Shown: one piece after another, positions 23,401 through 34,629 of the stretch | Position numbering within the stretch: the stretch's first letter is position 1 | How the letters are laid out: each line of letters starts with the position of its first letter | Assembly (NCBI GenBank): GCA_030549335.1 | Contig: CM060195.1 | Coordinates: forward strand, 50,129,975 to 50,193,974 | Length of the DNA stretch: 64,000 nucleotides | Reading direction: 5' to 3' | Source: Pontederia crassipes | Taxonomy: Eukaryota > Streptophyta > Magnoliopsida > Commelinales > Pontederiaceae | Made by a program: the position numbers and the translations under genes | The notes under the pieces: model-generated | What the model saw: only the letters and a program-made list of their open reading frames with translations | What the model was told of the DNA's origin: nothing | The model's database searches: none

Positions 23401-26400
23401 CTTTGCCTCTCAGTCAACACATTGGGGTTATTCACCTGTTATTGGAAAGTTTACTCTTGTGTCAAGAATGCTTGACCACAAAACCTACCATTTACACATT
23501 ATTGAGGATTATGAATGATCCTGTGCTTCCTCTGTTTCTCCAGTACTGCTTCTCATTTGATTAAGTGAATTCTTATGAATCAAATAAATTTATCTGGAAA
23601 AAATGAACGAAATAAATTGAATTTAAGATTCTTTCTATGTTATTTGATCTTTCTGTGTTATAACATTCAGGTTGAAGTTGGAAATCCTAATGTTATTTGG
23701 AGTGCTAGTGAGGATGGGACTCTGAGACAGCATGATCTTCGAGAAGTTACTTCTTGCATGCCACCTGGATCTTTGAATCGTGAATGCCGCAACGTACTTG
23801 TAAGTGTGTGATGTTTTGAGTTTGCAACCTGAATATAGGAAGTGATTGATTTTTTTATGACGTTTTGATTTGAAAATTTCTCAATTGATTGAGGGGTAAA
23901 ATTTCCCTTTCTAGGTGCTTTCCAACTCGAGTGCTGTAAAAACAATGGGTACTGTAATTTTTCTATTAGGGGGCACATCTAATACATTTTGCCCCTAAGA
24001 AAGCAATTGTAACTATGAATCACATGTGTACACGTCTGTTTAATACAGATGTGCTAGTTTATGTTGGTAATGGTATCAATATTCTCTTCTTTTTATGAAT
24101 AATAGTGCTTATGTCTTGTTCTTCAACGATTTATTCTTTTTGCACTGGACTTTTTCTAACTCCGCCTATATTTTATAGCCGGTCCCAAGCCCGGATAAAG
24201 GAGGGTTGTGTTAGGCCCCGACAGCCATCATAAAATCATGTCGAATCTTATGAACATGGATCAACGAATGGCGTCGTATGATCCATGTAGCCGACCCCAC
24301 CTAGTGGGATTTGTTGTTGTTGTTGTTGTTGCACTGGACTTTTTCTCAAGGCCCCGTTTGGTTGCGGAACCGGGCGGGAACCGCGGCCTTATTTCGCCCG
24401 GTTCCGCCAAACACCGCCCCGGAATCCGATTTCAGGACGGGAACAACATTGGTGGAATCGGGGTCACGTGACCCCGATTCCACCACTCCGGGTGGAACCG
24501 GAGGTTGCCCCCCTTTTTTCTTTTTTTTTTTGGTTTTGACGTTGACGTGACTTTTGCTTTTTTTTTTAAAGTTTTTTTTCTTTTCTCTTCACACACTATC
24601 TTCACTAAAATAAATTATTTAATAGATATAAAATAATTTTAATAAGTGTTTAATATAATATTATTTATTACCTATTTTTTCATTAAAATTATTTACCGAA
24701 AGGTTTGGTTACTAATAGAGCGGAATGGCGTCGTATGATCCATGTAGCCGACCTCACCTAGTGGGATAAGGCTTTGTTGTTGTTGTTGTTGTTATTTTTC
24801 ATTAAAAATTTTTAATATTTCAACAACAACAACAACAACAAAGCCTTATCCCACTAGGTGGGGTCGACTACATGGATCATACGACTTCGTTGATCCATGT
24901 TCATGAGATTCGACAGGATTTTACGCTGGCTGTCGGGGCTTAACACAACCCTCATCCTTTATCCGGGCTTGGGACCGACTATAAAACATAGGCGGAGTTA
25001 AAAAAATTTAATATTTCATTAAATATAATTAATTTAAAAAATGATTTTTTATATTTAAATAATATAATTTTTAACAAACTTTTTCCCATAAAAATTTTTA
25101 TTTTACAATTTTATTTTAATTAATAATAAAATTATACTTCATAATTATAATAATCATTTTTAATTCAAAACCCACCCAAAATTCATCCATCACATCTACT
25201 TTTTCCCATCACATCAATCACCTTATTCCTTATCATTAAATTTCACTCCAACCAAACACACCCCGAACTAATCTATCAATTCAACTATGCACGGGGAACT
25301 TAAGAGGAACCGCCATTCTGTTTCCAAACGACTCCCAAATGTTGAGTATATTTTAATTGTTTCAACTTTTTGCAGATCGACTTGCGGTCTGGGGCGAAGA
25401 AATCGCTAGCTGATTCTCCAAAACAGTTTTTAGCACTAAAAACTTGTGATATAAGCCCAACTCGTCCACATCAACTCCTTGTTGGTGGCAGGTAAGAGAC
25501 TTTTGTCCTTAACCAAATGACAAAGTTTATAGATATTTTCTGATATTTGTTTCTGTCCTGATTTTTAGTGATGCATTTGCGCGGTTGTACGATCGAAGAA
25601 TGCTTCCACCTTTGAGTTCTTCTCAAACGAAAATGAAACCACCTCCTTGTGTTAATTATTTCTGCCCGCTTCATCTTTCTGAGCGTGTATGTTGCTAACT
25701 CAGTAGTGTCTCTGTGAGAATTTTCTTGAAATAAGCTATTAGTATGCCATATTTTATAATCCAGAAATATATGTATCTGTTGTGTACAATTTGATGAGTA
25801 TATCTATGCTATTATCATTCTAAGTGTTGCAAGTAAATAATAGATATTATGTTTTTCCACCATTAACTTTTGCAGCCCCCTCTAAAAAGAAACTTCTAAA
25901 ACCACAGTGATTGCGAACAAAGTCATTGACATGTTATTGAAGGTGTTCGCAACCTTTTCTATGTGGAGGCTTGCTTTGACCAAGTGACTTGCATAGCTTT
26001 TGATAACTTGGAAGAACTTTTTAATGACTTCTAAGGACATGTTACACAGTGATATGTCAAAGTGCTTTGATTTGCCATTCAATTTGGGAATTCTTTTTGA
26101 GAACAATTTGGGAATTATTATGAATAGTTATCAACAAAAAATGCGTTAGATTCACTAATGCATAGTGAAACTTTTTGTGCTAATTGAAGTGAAATAAAGA
26201 TCAGAACACATTGAGGTCTGACAATATGCTTTGGACAGACATCCAAATGCATAATACTAAATGCCAAATAAGTATTGTTTCCTTGCTAAGACATAACCAG
26301 AACATGTAGGGATCCCCTTCTATATGCTTAACTGGCTCAATTAAAATCTTGTGTCAAAATTAGGTAAATAAAATAAGGGGATTTTTTTATTATGAATATC

Positions 26401-29400
26401 ACTGTAAAGTGGCCCTATCTACATCCCATATGCTTCATACTTCTAGTGAGTTTTGTTAACTTTCTTTTGGATGAGGCAACTGTAAGCTTGTCCAGAACAT
26501 GCAGAAACTTGATCCTCTTTTTTTTTTCTGGGGAACTTGATCCACTTTTGTATTCTTATGGGACTCAATATATTCTTTCTTTAAAGTAGATTATTGGAAT
26601 ACAAAGATCACTCTAGAAAAATAGACTATGGAGATTTTTTATGATGAACATCTTTATTAAATGGTACTATTCCATGATGTATTTGGTTTTCATTTGTTTC
26701 ATCTTTAGAAATTGTGTCAACTTTTGTGTTTAGAGGAGGTCAAGCTTGCATCTCACACATGTAACATTTAGCCCAACTGGAGGGGAGGTGCTCCTGAGTT
26801 ATAGTGGGGAACATGTATATCTCATGGATGTTGACCATGGTATGTTCCTTTTTTCTCAATGACATGCCTCATCTTAGATTTTGTTACAGCATAATGCATT
26901 CTTTCGTCTTTGCCTCTGTTAAGAATATAAAATTAATGATGTTGTTCTTTCTAACTGCTTAAGCTTTTAGAAAAATTGGTTAGCACATCAAATTTAACAT
27001 GGTATCAGAGCCAGAGGTCTTGGATTCAAACCTCATTAAGCTCTTATTAGAAAAGTAATTTCCTCCCTTAGTTGTCAACGTGTTGGGCTTGGACTAGACC
27101 AAAGTTGTCAGCGGCCCACACGTGAGGGGGAATATTAAGAATATAAAATCAATGATGTTGCTCTTCCTAACGGCTTAAGCTTTTAGGAAAATTGGTTAGC
27201 ACATCAAATTTAACAGTCTCCATAGTGGGTAGTTGGAGGTTAGCATCCCTAAGGTTAACCTTACACATATTTCTTTTGTTGTAGTGCCACTAATGTGAAA
27301 ATATAACTGGAGCTTTGAGATACCCATGAATTTTTATGTGTATACTTGTTTTTAAGACTAGTAAATAACATCATTAGCTCCCAAACTGATAATGTGAAAT
27401 CAATAGTGTTTTTTATGCTATGTATGGCATTTCATTGTTGTATTCATGACATGCAGATGATCACAGTCCTATGAGATACACTGCTGATGGTATTTCGAGA
27501 TTGTATCCATCACCTTATCTGGGAGGGAAAGAACTGCTGTCCGCATCATCATCATCACCCTTCTCAGATATGACCAGAAGAAGTTGCAACTTGCATCGGG
27601 TATTTAAGTTCGACATAATCATAGTATTGCTATTTTAGTTCACTGAATAAATTTAACATGGAAACCAAAATTTAGCTTGCCATGTACAAGAAGTTGATTA
27701 AAGCTGCAGCCAAAACACTGGAGGAGGGTACAGATATCAGTCGTGGAGTTGAAGTTGAGGGGGGTACAGACATCTGTCAAGGGATTGAAGCATGCAATGA
27801 AGTGTTGGATGGAAAAGGTCCTGATGTTGGCAGTTCATTGAGGCATGATTGCTTGTGTATCCGAGCAGCATTACTTCTTAAGGTTTTGGATAATTTCAAT
27901 ATTTTTAACAATACTTGATATTTTCGGTCTTAACTGGAACTGACTTTGTGATTCAGAGGAAATGGAAAAATGATGTTCACATGGCAATAAGAGATTGCAA
28001 TGATGCCCGAAGAATAGTTTTATCCTCTTTCAAGGCACACTATTACATGTCAGAAGCACTTCTTCAGGTCAATTGCCATTTCTATTGGCGCAGTCTTTCA
28101 TGGTCTTTTATGTCATACATTTGCATGTTCTTAGATGGAACTATCTGGTAATTTATACACATTGCAGTTAGGAAAATATAAAGAAGCTTCGGAATATGCA
28201 GAGGCAGCTGGTAACTTAGCTCCACCAAACTGTGAAGCAGCAGATATGGTAGCAAGCATCAAAGATCGTCTTACAGCAGGTGAGGTTACGTGAACACAGG
28301 ATTCTTTTGTTCCTTACTGCAGATGTTATGCATGCAGGCATTTAGTAGTGTGCTTAAGCCATTTACTTTTAAAGTATTTTTTGTTTTTCTTTCCTTTTTG
28401 GCTTTGGGATATGCATATTAGGTGTTAACTGACATTGTAATTAAATGGTAGATTGACTTTTTGGTTCATAATATTTTTCAATTCTCTTTGTCCATAATGA
28501 ACTGTACAACTCGTTATTGATGTTAAGATTGTTTAAGATAGTTACCTATAATTATCATTTCATTCTTCTATTATGTTTATAATTACATCATTTATATATG
28601 AGATAGCACTGATGTGTGTGTGATTGTATATGATTCAAGTATTAGCATGAAAGTGGTGCCCTTTTTTCTTGACTTACATTTTTTTGTGTATCTTCTGGTG
28701 AAGAAGTTACTTTCTCGACCAGGGTTGAAAAACACATCACAGATCTCTTGCATTAAAATAACTACCTAATGTACACCATTCTTTATTTGGGCGAGAGTAT
28801 TTGTCCTGGTTTGCACATATTGTAAGATAGTTCATCTAGGTTTTATGTTGCATTGTTCAGCTGAAGCTGAAAAGGCCAAGAAGGATAATGATGGAAGTGC
28901 TCGAGGTGAAGTGCGGCATGGCAAGTTAAGATCTTTAAATGATGTGCTAATTCGGGCTGAGCTTAGTAGTCCCTCCTCAGAGTCTTATCATGAAAGAGAA
29001 GATTCTGATTATGAGGAAGAAATGGAAGTTGATTTTGAAACATCCGTATCTGGTGATGAGTCTCGTGATGCTGAATCAAATGTTGTTCGAGGAAGTTTAA
29101 ACTTGAGATTTCATCGAAGAGACGACTCAAGTAGAGAAAGTTGTACAAACGATTCACAAGGTTCTCCTTCGTCATCGTGTCAAAATGAGAATTATGCTCA
29201 CAAGGTTTGGGTCGCGTTTGTCTTATCTCCTTCAATCGTTCTTTAACCTTCTTTCTCATTGATGAAAGTTGATTCTGTAGCATGCTGTTAGCAAGAAGAT
29301 TTTATATTGTATTCCATTGGCAATGCAATTGTTTTGTAATCCATCTTCATTGATATTGATATTTACATCTTGTACTGTGGTTGGTATTGCAGAAAAAACA

Positions 29401-31537
29401 TAGCTATTGCAGTTATGATTTTTGGAATATGCTTAATGTTGATCTGACGATTACAGTGTGCTTTATAGCCAACAAAATGCTGGTCTTTTTGCTGTCTTAT
29501 ATTTCTTTATTTACATTCACTTATATGCTTCATACTGCAACTTTTGCAGCCAGAAGTTGCAATTGACATGAAAAGAAGATATGTGGGCCATTGCAACTTG
29601 GGAACAGATATAAAGCAAGCTAGCTTTCTGGGCCAGAGAGGTATACAAGGGATGCACATGTTTGTATTTAAAAGGCAGCAGTTCAAGTTCTTTGCATCAT
29701 ATTACTGGTTGACATTAGCTATTGATACTATCATCATCTAAGTAATCACCAGCATGTGATGTTTTTTCCGTAGATTTTAACCCTGTTGTCCAGAATGCTA
29801 CTAGCCTCTGTTTTTCAAACATTTTTTTCTCTTTTGCAAACAAGGTCATCCCAGTTACTGATTCTTATTTTTCCTAGTAGTAAAAGAAAGTTCGGATCCA
29901 AGATTGTAATGATGTTAATGAGATTATTTCCTAGTGAAAAAAGAAATAATTTAGATATTTTCAAACCAATTAATATGCTGGCCTGTAACAAATTTTCATG
30001 CCTATTTGTGTATCACCATTGTGTTTCAAAGGATGTCGTTGTTCTTGTTGGAGTATAGATGAGAACTTGCATGCTAACTTCAATAAGAAATGAATCGAGC
30101 ATCAAGATGAGGTTTACATGCAAAATATGTAATCTGTTTCTGTTGTCCAGATTCAATTTACTTGTGAAATGTTTTAAGCTTTGACCCTTAAATAGTATCT
30201 TAGTAGCACAAGACAATCTTGTTCTTTGAGTCGGACATTATGTTTTTGTTTGTGAATAGCATAATCAATGCTTCTCAAAAAAAGAGAGAAAAACCTTTAA
30301 AAGCTGTTATGACTTTGTTATTATGACAAGCCTCTGCGCACAAGCATGTTGTATATGCATTTATTTTTCTTTTGAGAGAGGTTGTATATGCATTTATCCA
30401 GCATCATCTCTAGGTGACATTCTCACATGATTATGTTGTCCGTGTTTATGCTCTACTTATATGGTATTTTTAATATGAGTGACTGTTGAGACTTGGAAGG
30501 GCTCAAATAGATCGACATGTTTGATGCTTTTTTTTCCATGCTCGTCTTATGTGCAGGTGAGTTTATCGCCAGTGGAAGTGATGATGGAAGATGGTTTATT
30601 TGGGAAAAGAGTACAGGAAGGGTTGTTAAAATGCTTTTTGGAGATGATGCTGGTAACAGTTTCACACTTTCTTTCAATTCTTCTTTGCCGATGTTGGTAA
30701 CAGTATGTTAACCTCTGCGCATTCTTTCTAGTTGTTAACTGTATACAGAGTCATCCATTGGATTGTGCTGTTGCAACTAGTGGTATCGACAATACTATCA
30801 AGGTAAGTGTTATGTGAACATTTTTCAAGTAAAAGAGCACTTGCGCTTAGGAAATAAATAATTTAAATTCGCTTGCAGATATGGACGCCACATGCAGAGG
30901 TTCCATCTTTGGTTGCAGGTGGGGTAGCTGGTCCTGAGACTGCAGATATATGGAGTGCTATAGAAATCAACCAACGCAAGTTATCTCGCAATCGGGAAAC
31001 TATATTGTAAGATATTTTGACTCTGCAACTGATAACTTATAAGCTATAATACAACTGTCATTTCCTCTCAAAGAAACATATTTAGGTGCTTTTTAAATCT
31101 TTGCATGTCCTTTGAGGATTATCTGTGATCCTGTGGTAAGTTTTGTTTGCTTGCATAAAAAAGGAGTTGTCATATTCATGTTTAAGAATTTTTTTTGGCT
31201 TCAAGCTACTTCGTGTCAATCAATCACCATGAGTTATAGTGATATTTCTGAAACATGATCCATCGAGAAGCTGCTTGTTGAAACTTGGTTCTAATTTTTC
31301 ACAATTGAGATTCCCTATTTTGGGTGTGGAATGTGTAGTTGTAATCTCATGTAAAGTTCATGACGTTCCAGTTGTTTTAATGCAATTTATTTAGTTATCT
31401 TCACATGTGATGCTTAGCTGTCATATCAAATAACAAAGGATGAAATCTTTTCCAGGCCTTTCCAATTTTTGGAGCGCTTTAGGATGCATGAATTTGCTGA
31501 AGGAACTTTGCACCCATTTGAATGTGCTCAGACATGA
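20493..31537 (+). CDS. ASG2: ASG2-like WD40/TPR protein (DWD, DCAF-type receptor), 19 coding exons, 771 aa
   Basis: Exons: 20493-20564, 21767-21835, 22496-22573, 22750-22884, 23115-23222, 23671-23799, 25376-25491, 25569-25686, 26734-26839, 27457-27599, 27676-27882, 27957-28067, 28168-28279, 28861-29204, 29550-29640, 30557-30652, 30732-30802, 30879-31006 and 31456-31537. All join in frame at GT-AG borders. The order is N-terminal WD40 repeats (GHQGCVNAIAWNSKGSLL, TGHSANIF, IWSASEDGTLRQHDLRE, GGSDAFARLYDRR), a TPR region (residues about 360-500), an acidic Ser-rich linker (DSDYEEEMEVDFET), then a last WD40 part (GSDDGRWFIWEKSTGR, GIDNTIKIW). Known: Arabidopsis ASG2 is a DDB1-binding WD40 protein of CUL4 E3 ligases and is farnesylated. 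The C-terminus here ends ECAQT, so CAQT fits a CaaX box. Exon 11 carries a 12-residue internal duplication. Introns hold five transposons. Confidence 0.95.
22948..23064 (-). mobile_element. Short-headed TTG-tailed SINE in ASG2 intron 4
   Basis: In minus orientation it begins with the (CAA)n complement of the tail and the CCTTATCCCACTAGGTGGGG module. It ends in a head (ACCGAAAAGTTTGATTAC) unlike that of the 180-bp SINEs. It is flanked by TCGAAGAC at 22940-22947 and 23065-23072. The length is 117 bp. Confidence 0.75.
24158..24329 (+). mobile_element. TTG-tailed SINE in ASG2 intron 6, perfect 17-bp TSD
   Basis: Flanked by TGCACTGGACTTTTTCT at 24141-24157 and 24330-24346. It is 172 bp with the long head (AACTCCGCCTATATTTTATAG, GGTCCCAAGCCC). 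It lacks about 10 bases (around TAGAGCGGA) and part of the GGATAAGGCT stretch that sister copies have. The Harbinger-like element begins four bases after its right duplication. Confidence 0.9.
24689..24793 (+). mobile_element. Short-headed SINE nested in the MITE
   Basis: 105 bp, flanked by ATTTTTCATTAAAA (right, 24794-24807) and a near-identical left copy with one extra T. The empty site is seen in the sister MITE at 32366-33025. The head (TTACCGAAAGGTTTGGTTAC) matches that of the SINE at 22948-23064. Confidence 0.85.
24822..24999 (-). mobile_element. Long-headed SINE nested in the MITE
   Basis: 178 bp in minus orientation, with the (CAA)n tail complement at the left and GGCGGAGTT at the right. 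It is flanked by an 18-base duplication with two mismatches, ending TTTAATATTTC on both sides (24804-24821, 25000-25017). The sister MITE shows the empty site. Confidence 0.85.
26917..27215 (+). mobile_element. Tiny TRIM/SMART-like LTR element, 299 bp, in ASG2 intron 9
   Basis: Two 83-bp direct terminal repeats (26917-26999 and 27133-27215) begin TGTTAAGAATATAAAA (TATTAAG in the right copy) and end AATTTAACA. Directly after the left repeat is TGGTATCAGAGC (27000-27011), the classic initiator-Met tRNA primer binding site. Just before the right repeat is the purine tract GTGAGGGGGAA. Flanks are GCCTC (26912-26916) and GTCTC (27216-27220), a 5-bp duplication with one mismatch. There is no coding capacity. 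The size resembles the SMART/FRetro129 class reported in grasses; family identity was not checked. Confidence 0.88.
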
Positions 31538-32365
31538 TTCTTCGAGTGTCGGACTCCACAGGTATGATGATGTTTTAAATTGAGGATGGCTCCTTATGTT
31601 GCACGACTCTGGATTTGGATTATCCTGTGGAAAACTAACTCATCTCCCGAAAAGTTATAGATAAGCCCTTGATTCTTGAAAATGTTATCTGTATGTGCAT
31701 ATATATAATATCTTGCTTACTCCTAAAAAAATGATATCTTGCTTAAACTTTAGGGTTCATGATGTTTAGAAAATCCTGCTACAGTGCTGCACAACTTGCA
31801 CCACAAGTAATTTTCTCCCTGGAGTGGATCCAGAACAAACTTTAGTTTTTTCTTGTGCACAAGTCTTCGAGTGGGGTGATCACCCCCATGATCATGATTA
31901 GAGCATATTTTGGTATTGGTGCTCAGTGTACAATGACAAGTTTGGGTATTTCGATTGATGTTTTGCCTATTGCTTAGAGCATGCATCTTTATGCAGATGT
32001 GTAGAACATAGCCTTGGGGTCGGAACTTGAAGTATCTGAATCCGGACGGGGGAGGTAAACTGCCTATGTTTGCTGCAAATGGACTTCAATTTTGGAACCA
32101 TACAGATCCCCTGGTTTGAACCAAAACGATGAAGATATAATAATGCCTGCCGTATATTTGTTTGTACTCTCTCTCTCTCATTTGAAAGTTGAGTTAACTC
32201 GTTGGTGGACTTGATGAGAGAGCTGGTTGACTTCTTTTCTTTCTCATCAGCTCTTTAGACGAACTTTTAGGTCTTTCTTGTATATAAATGCCTCTTTGGT
32301 ACTAAAATTGTTTTATTTTCCTCACGCTCCCTCTGTTTGAAGTAAACTTTTAATTTGTTTTCAAA
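31538..32365. other. ASG2 3' flank
   Basis: Contains the probable 3' UTR and then non-coding DNA with a short (CT) run near 32168. No frame or repeat of note before the MITE at 32366. The exact polyadenylation site cannot be placed. Confidence 0.5.
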
Positions 32366-33025
32366 GGTTTCGTTTGGAAACAGAATCGCGATTCCTCTTA
32401 AGTTTCTCGTGCATAATTGAATTGACATATTAATTCGGGATGTGTTTGGTTAGGGTGAAATTTGATGATGAGGAATAAGGTGGTTGATGTGATGGGAAAA
32501 AATAAATGTGATGAATTAATTTTGGGTGGATTTTGAATTAAAAATAATTATTATAATTATGAAGTATAATTTTATTATTAATTAAAATAAAATTGTAAAA
32601 TAAAAAATTTTTATGGGAAAAAGTTTTTTAAAAATGATATTATTTAAATATAAAAAAATCATTTTTAAAATTAATTTTATTTAATAAAATATTAAAAAAA
32701 TTTAATGAAAAATAGGTAATAAATAATATTATATTAAACACTTATTAAAATTATTTTATATCTATTAAATATTTTATTTTAGTGAAGATAGTGTGTAAAG
32801 AAAAAAGAAAAGAAAAAAAACTTTGAAAAAAAAATAAATGTCACGTCAACACCAAAACCAAAATGGGGCAACCTTCGGTTCCACCTAAAAAGGTGGAATT
32901 GGAGTGATGGAATCGGGGTCCCGTAGCTTTGTTTCCATTCCGGAATCGGATTTCGGGACGGTGTTTGACGAAATTGGGCGGAATAAAGCCGCGGTTTTCG
33001 TCCGATTCTCCAACCAAACGACTCC
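32366..33025 (-). mobile_element. Harbinger-like MITE, inverted sister of 24350-25335
   Basis: The ends GGTTTCGTTTGG and CCAAACGACTCC are flanked by AAA on both sides. The interior matches the intron 6 element in reverse complement, including the TA-rich core, but without SINEs. Its empty sites prove that the two SINEs in the sister copy are insertions. It is 660 bp and non-coding. Confidence 0.85.
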
Positions 33026-34160
33026 AAAAGGTTAGATGGCTCTTATTAAGAAAGGCAACCTGAACAGATCCTGATGGCCGTAGGGTTGATAACCAATTGA
33101 ACTGTGGAAGCCACAAATCTTATTTATAGTTGAAATGCAAGTGGACACTTTTACCAGTTACTACTACCCTCATTGAAATTTACTACGCATCTAAAGGCGA
33201 GGAATGTTTTACCGAGGGGGAGAACAAACCGTAAACAGCCAGAGGAGACCCCCATGTCTGTGCCCAGTCTGTGCAGTGGTCTTGACTGGCCAACCACCAG
33301 TTGATTAGGCTTCTTCTCGTTGGTCAATTATGCCGTACTGGCGAAGTCTTGGTCTAGAAAACTGCCCTTGGTCACATGTTTTGTTGCTCTTCATTGTGTG
33401 CCACGAGTACGGGCGTCACTAAAGACAGCAACAACTCGATGTTAAACTCTGGTGACACTCGACCTGACCCGCCATGCACATAAGATTCCAGATGGGATGC
33501 CCATCCGTTCATCTTTCTTTAAAACCTAATTTCTTAATGAAATAGGAAAATAGTTTTCTTCGATTAGTCAGAAGAATTATAATGTTTGACGAATTGGACG
33601 AGCTCATAATAGTTTTGATTAATTGAGTTTTGATCGAATATTGAACAAGTCAATTATATTCGTTAATTTAACAGATTATTATTGGATTATCTAATAAACT
33701 TTCAAATTTATCTAGCTCGTTAAGACTTAATAAACTAAATAAGTTCATTATTTTTTAAAACAATAATTTATTCTTTTTTACTTTTAAATTTGACATTTCT
33801 TTTTTTTAGATTTTCTTATATATTTTTTGAATGCATTAATAAAATAATATAATAAATAAGCTATCATTATTTTCCTTTCATTCTCATAATTTTCTTCAAT
33901 AATTTGTCTTTTACCCATTTGCTTATTCTATCTTTTCATTAATAATATAACAAATCAAATTAATAATGGATAAACTATTTATATATATATATATATATAT
34001 ATTCTATTATTAGGTAAATATTATTACATAAGCTTAATAGGCATTATTAGTTAATTCCTTTTAAAAACATCTTCCTTTCGTCGCCTCCCCCAGCTCACAT
34101 TCTGCCCAAGTCTATGTAAATTTCACATTCTTACATCGTCCTTAATTAATTTCTTTTTTC
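33026..34160. other. Intergenic DNA
   Basis: 33180-33510 is richer in GC than its surroundings but has no convincing frame. The rest is AT-rich and includes a (TA)n run at 33979-34003. No gene or bounded transposon was recognised. Confidence 0.5.
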
Positions 34161-34163
34161 ATC

Positions 34164-34625
34164 ATTGTATAGAAGAGTTACTAATTACACAATCTACGTG
34201 GCGTCCATGCATCATATTTTTCTTTTCTTCACGTGTCTGACGTGGTAAGCCATTAAAACTAAAATAAATATAAAATGATAAAATAATAATATATTATTTT
34301 TTTAAAAAAGAGAGAATTGGATGCTGCTCCTCCCCTCGACCTCCGACGACCTCATCGTAGGGGGGGCCCTTCTTCGCGTCAGGTGACGTGAAAAAGGTGA
34401 GGAACGGGGGAGGCCTCTGTGAAGCTCGCACAGGCAGAGACGCCCCCCTTTTTTCGCGTCAGGAGCACCGCCCTTTCTAGACATTGGCGGGAGGGGGCAG
34501 CCTCTTCCTTTTTTTAAAAAAAGATTATATTATTTTTTTAATATTATTTTAATATTTATTTTAGAGAAATATCAAGTGTGGATGCCACGTAGATCGTGCA
34601 AATTGGTAAACCTTCTATACCGGTG
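34164..34625. mobile_element. Long-TIR element with a GC-rich core
   Basis: The left arm (GTATAGAAGAGTTACTAATT then ATCTACGTGGCGTCCA) is matched in inverted orientation by the right arm near 34573-34622 over about 50 bases. The core at 34310-34500 is strongly GC-rich and holds two inverted CGCGTCAGG-type stretches. It is flanked inside by A/T runs. No target-site duplication was confirmed; it is a Mutator-like MITE by arm length only. Confidence 0.55.
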
Positions 34626-34629
34626 AAAA

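Larger units (their letters stand above)
24350..25335 (+). mobile_element. Harbinger-like MITE carrying two nested SINEs, ASG2 intron 6
   Basis: The ends are GGCCCCGTTTGG and CCAAACGACTCC, an inverted pair of the GGnnnCGTTTGG type, with CAA at both flanks as a possible 3-bp target duplication. The outer parts match 32366-33025 in inverted orientation. The total is 986 bp; removing the two SINEs and their duplications leaves about 670 bp, close to the 660 bp of the other copy. No transposase frame, so non-autonomous. The PIF/Harbinger assignment rests on the ends and the TSD length. Confidence 0.8.

Noticed and set aside
24350..33025. The two related elements as LTRs of one large retrotransposon
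   Set aside because: They are inverted relative to each other, have TIR-type ends and their own 3-bp flanks, and the sequence between them is the ASG2-like gene.
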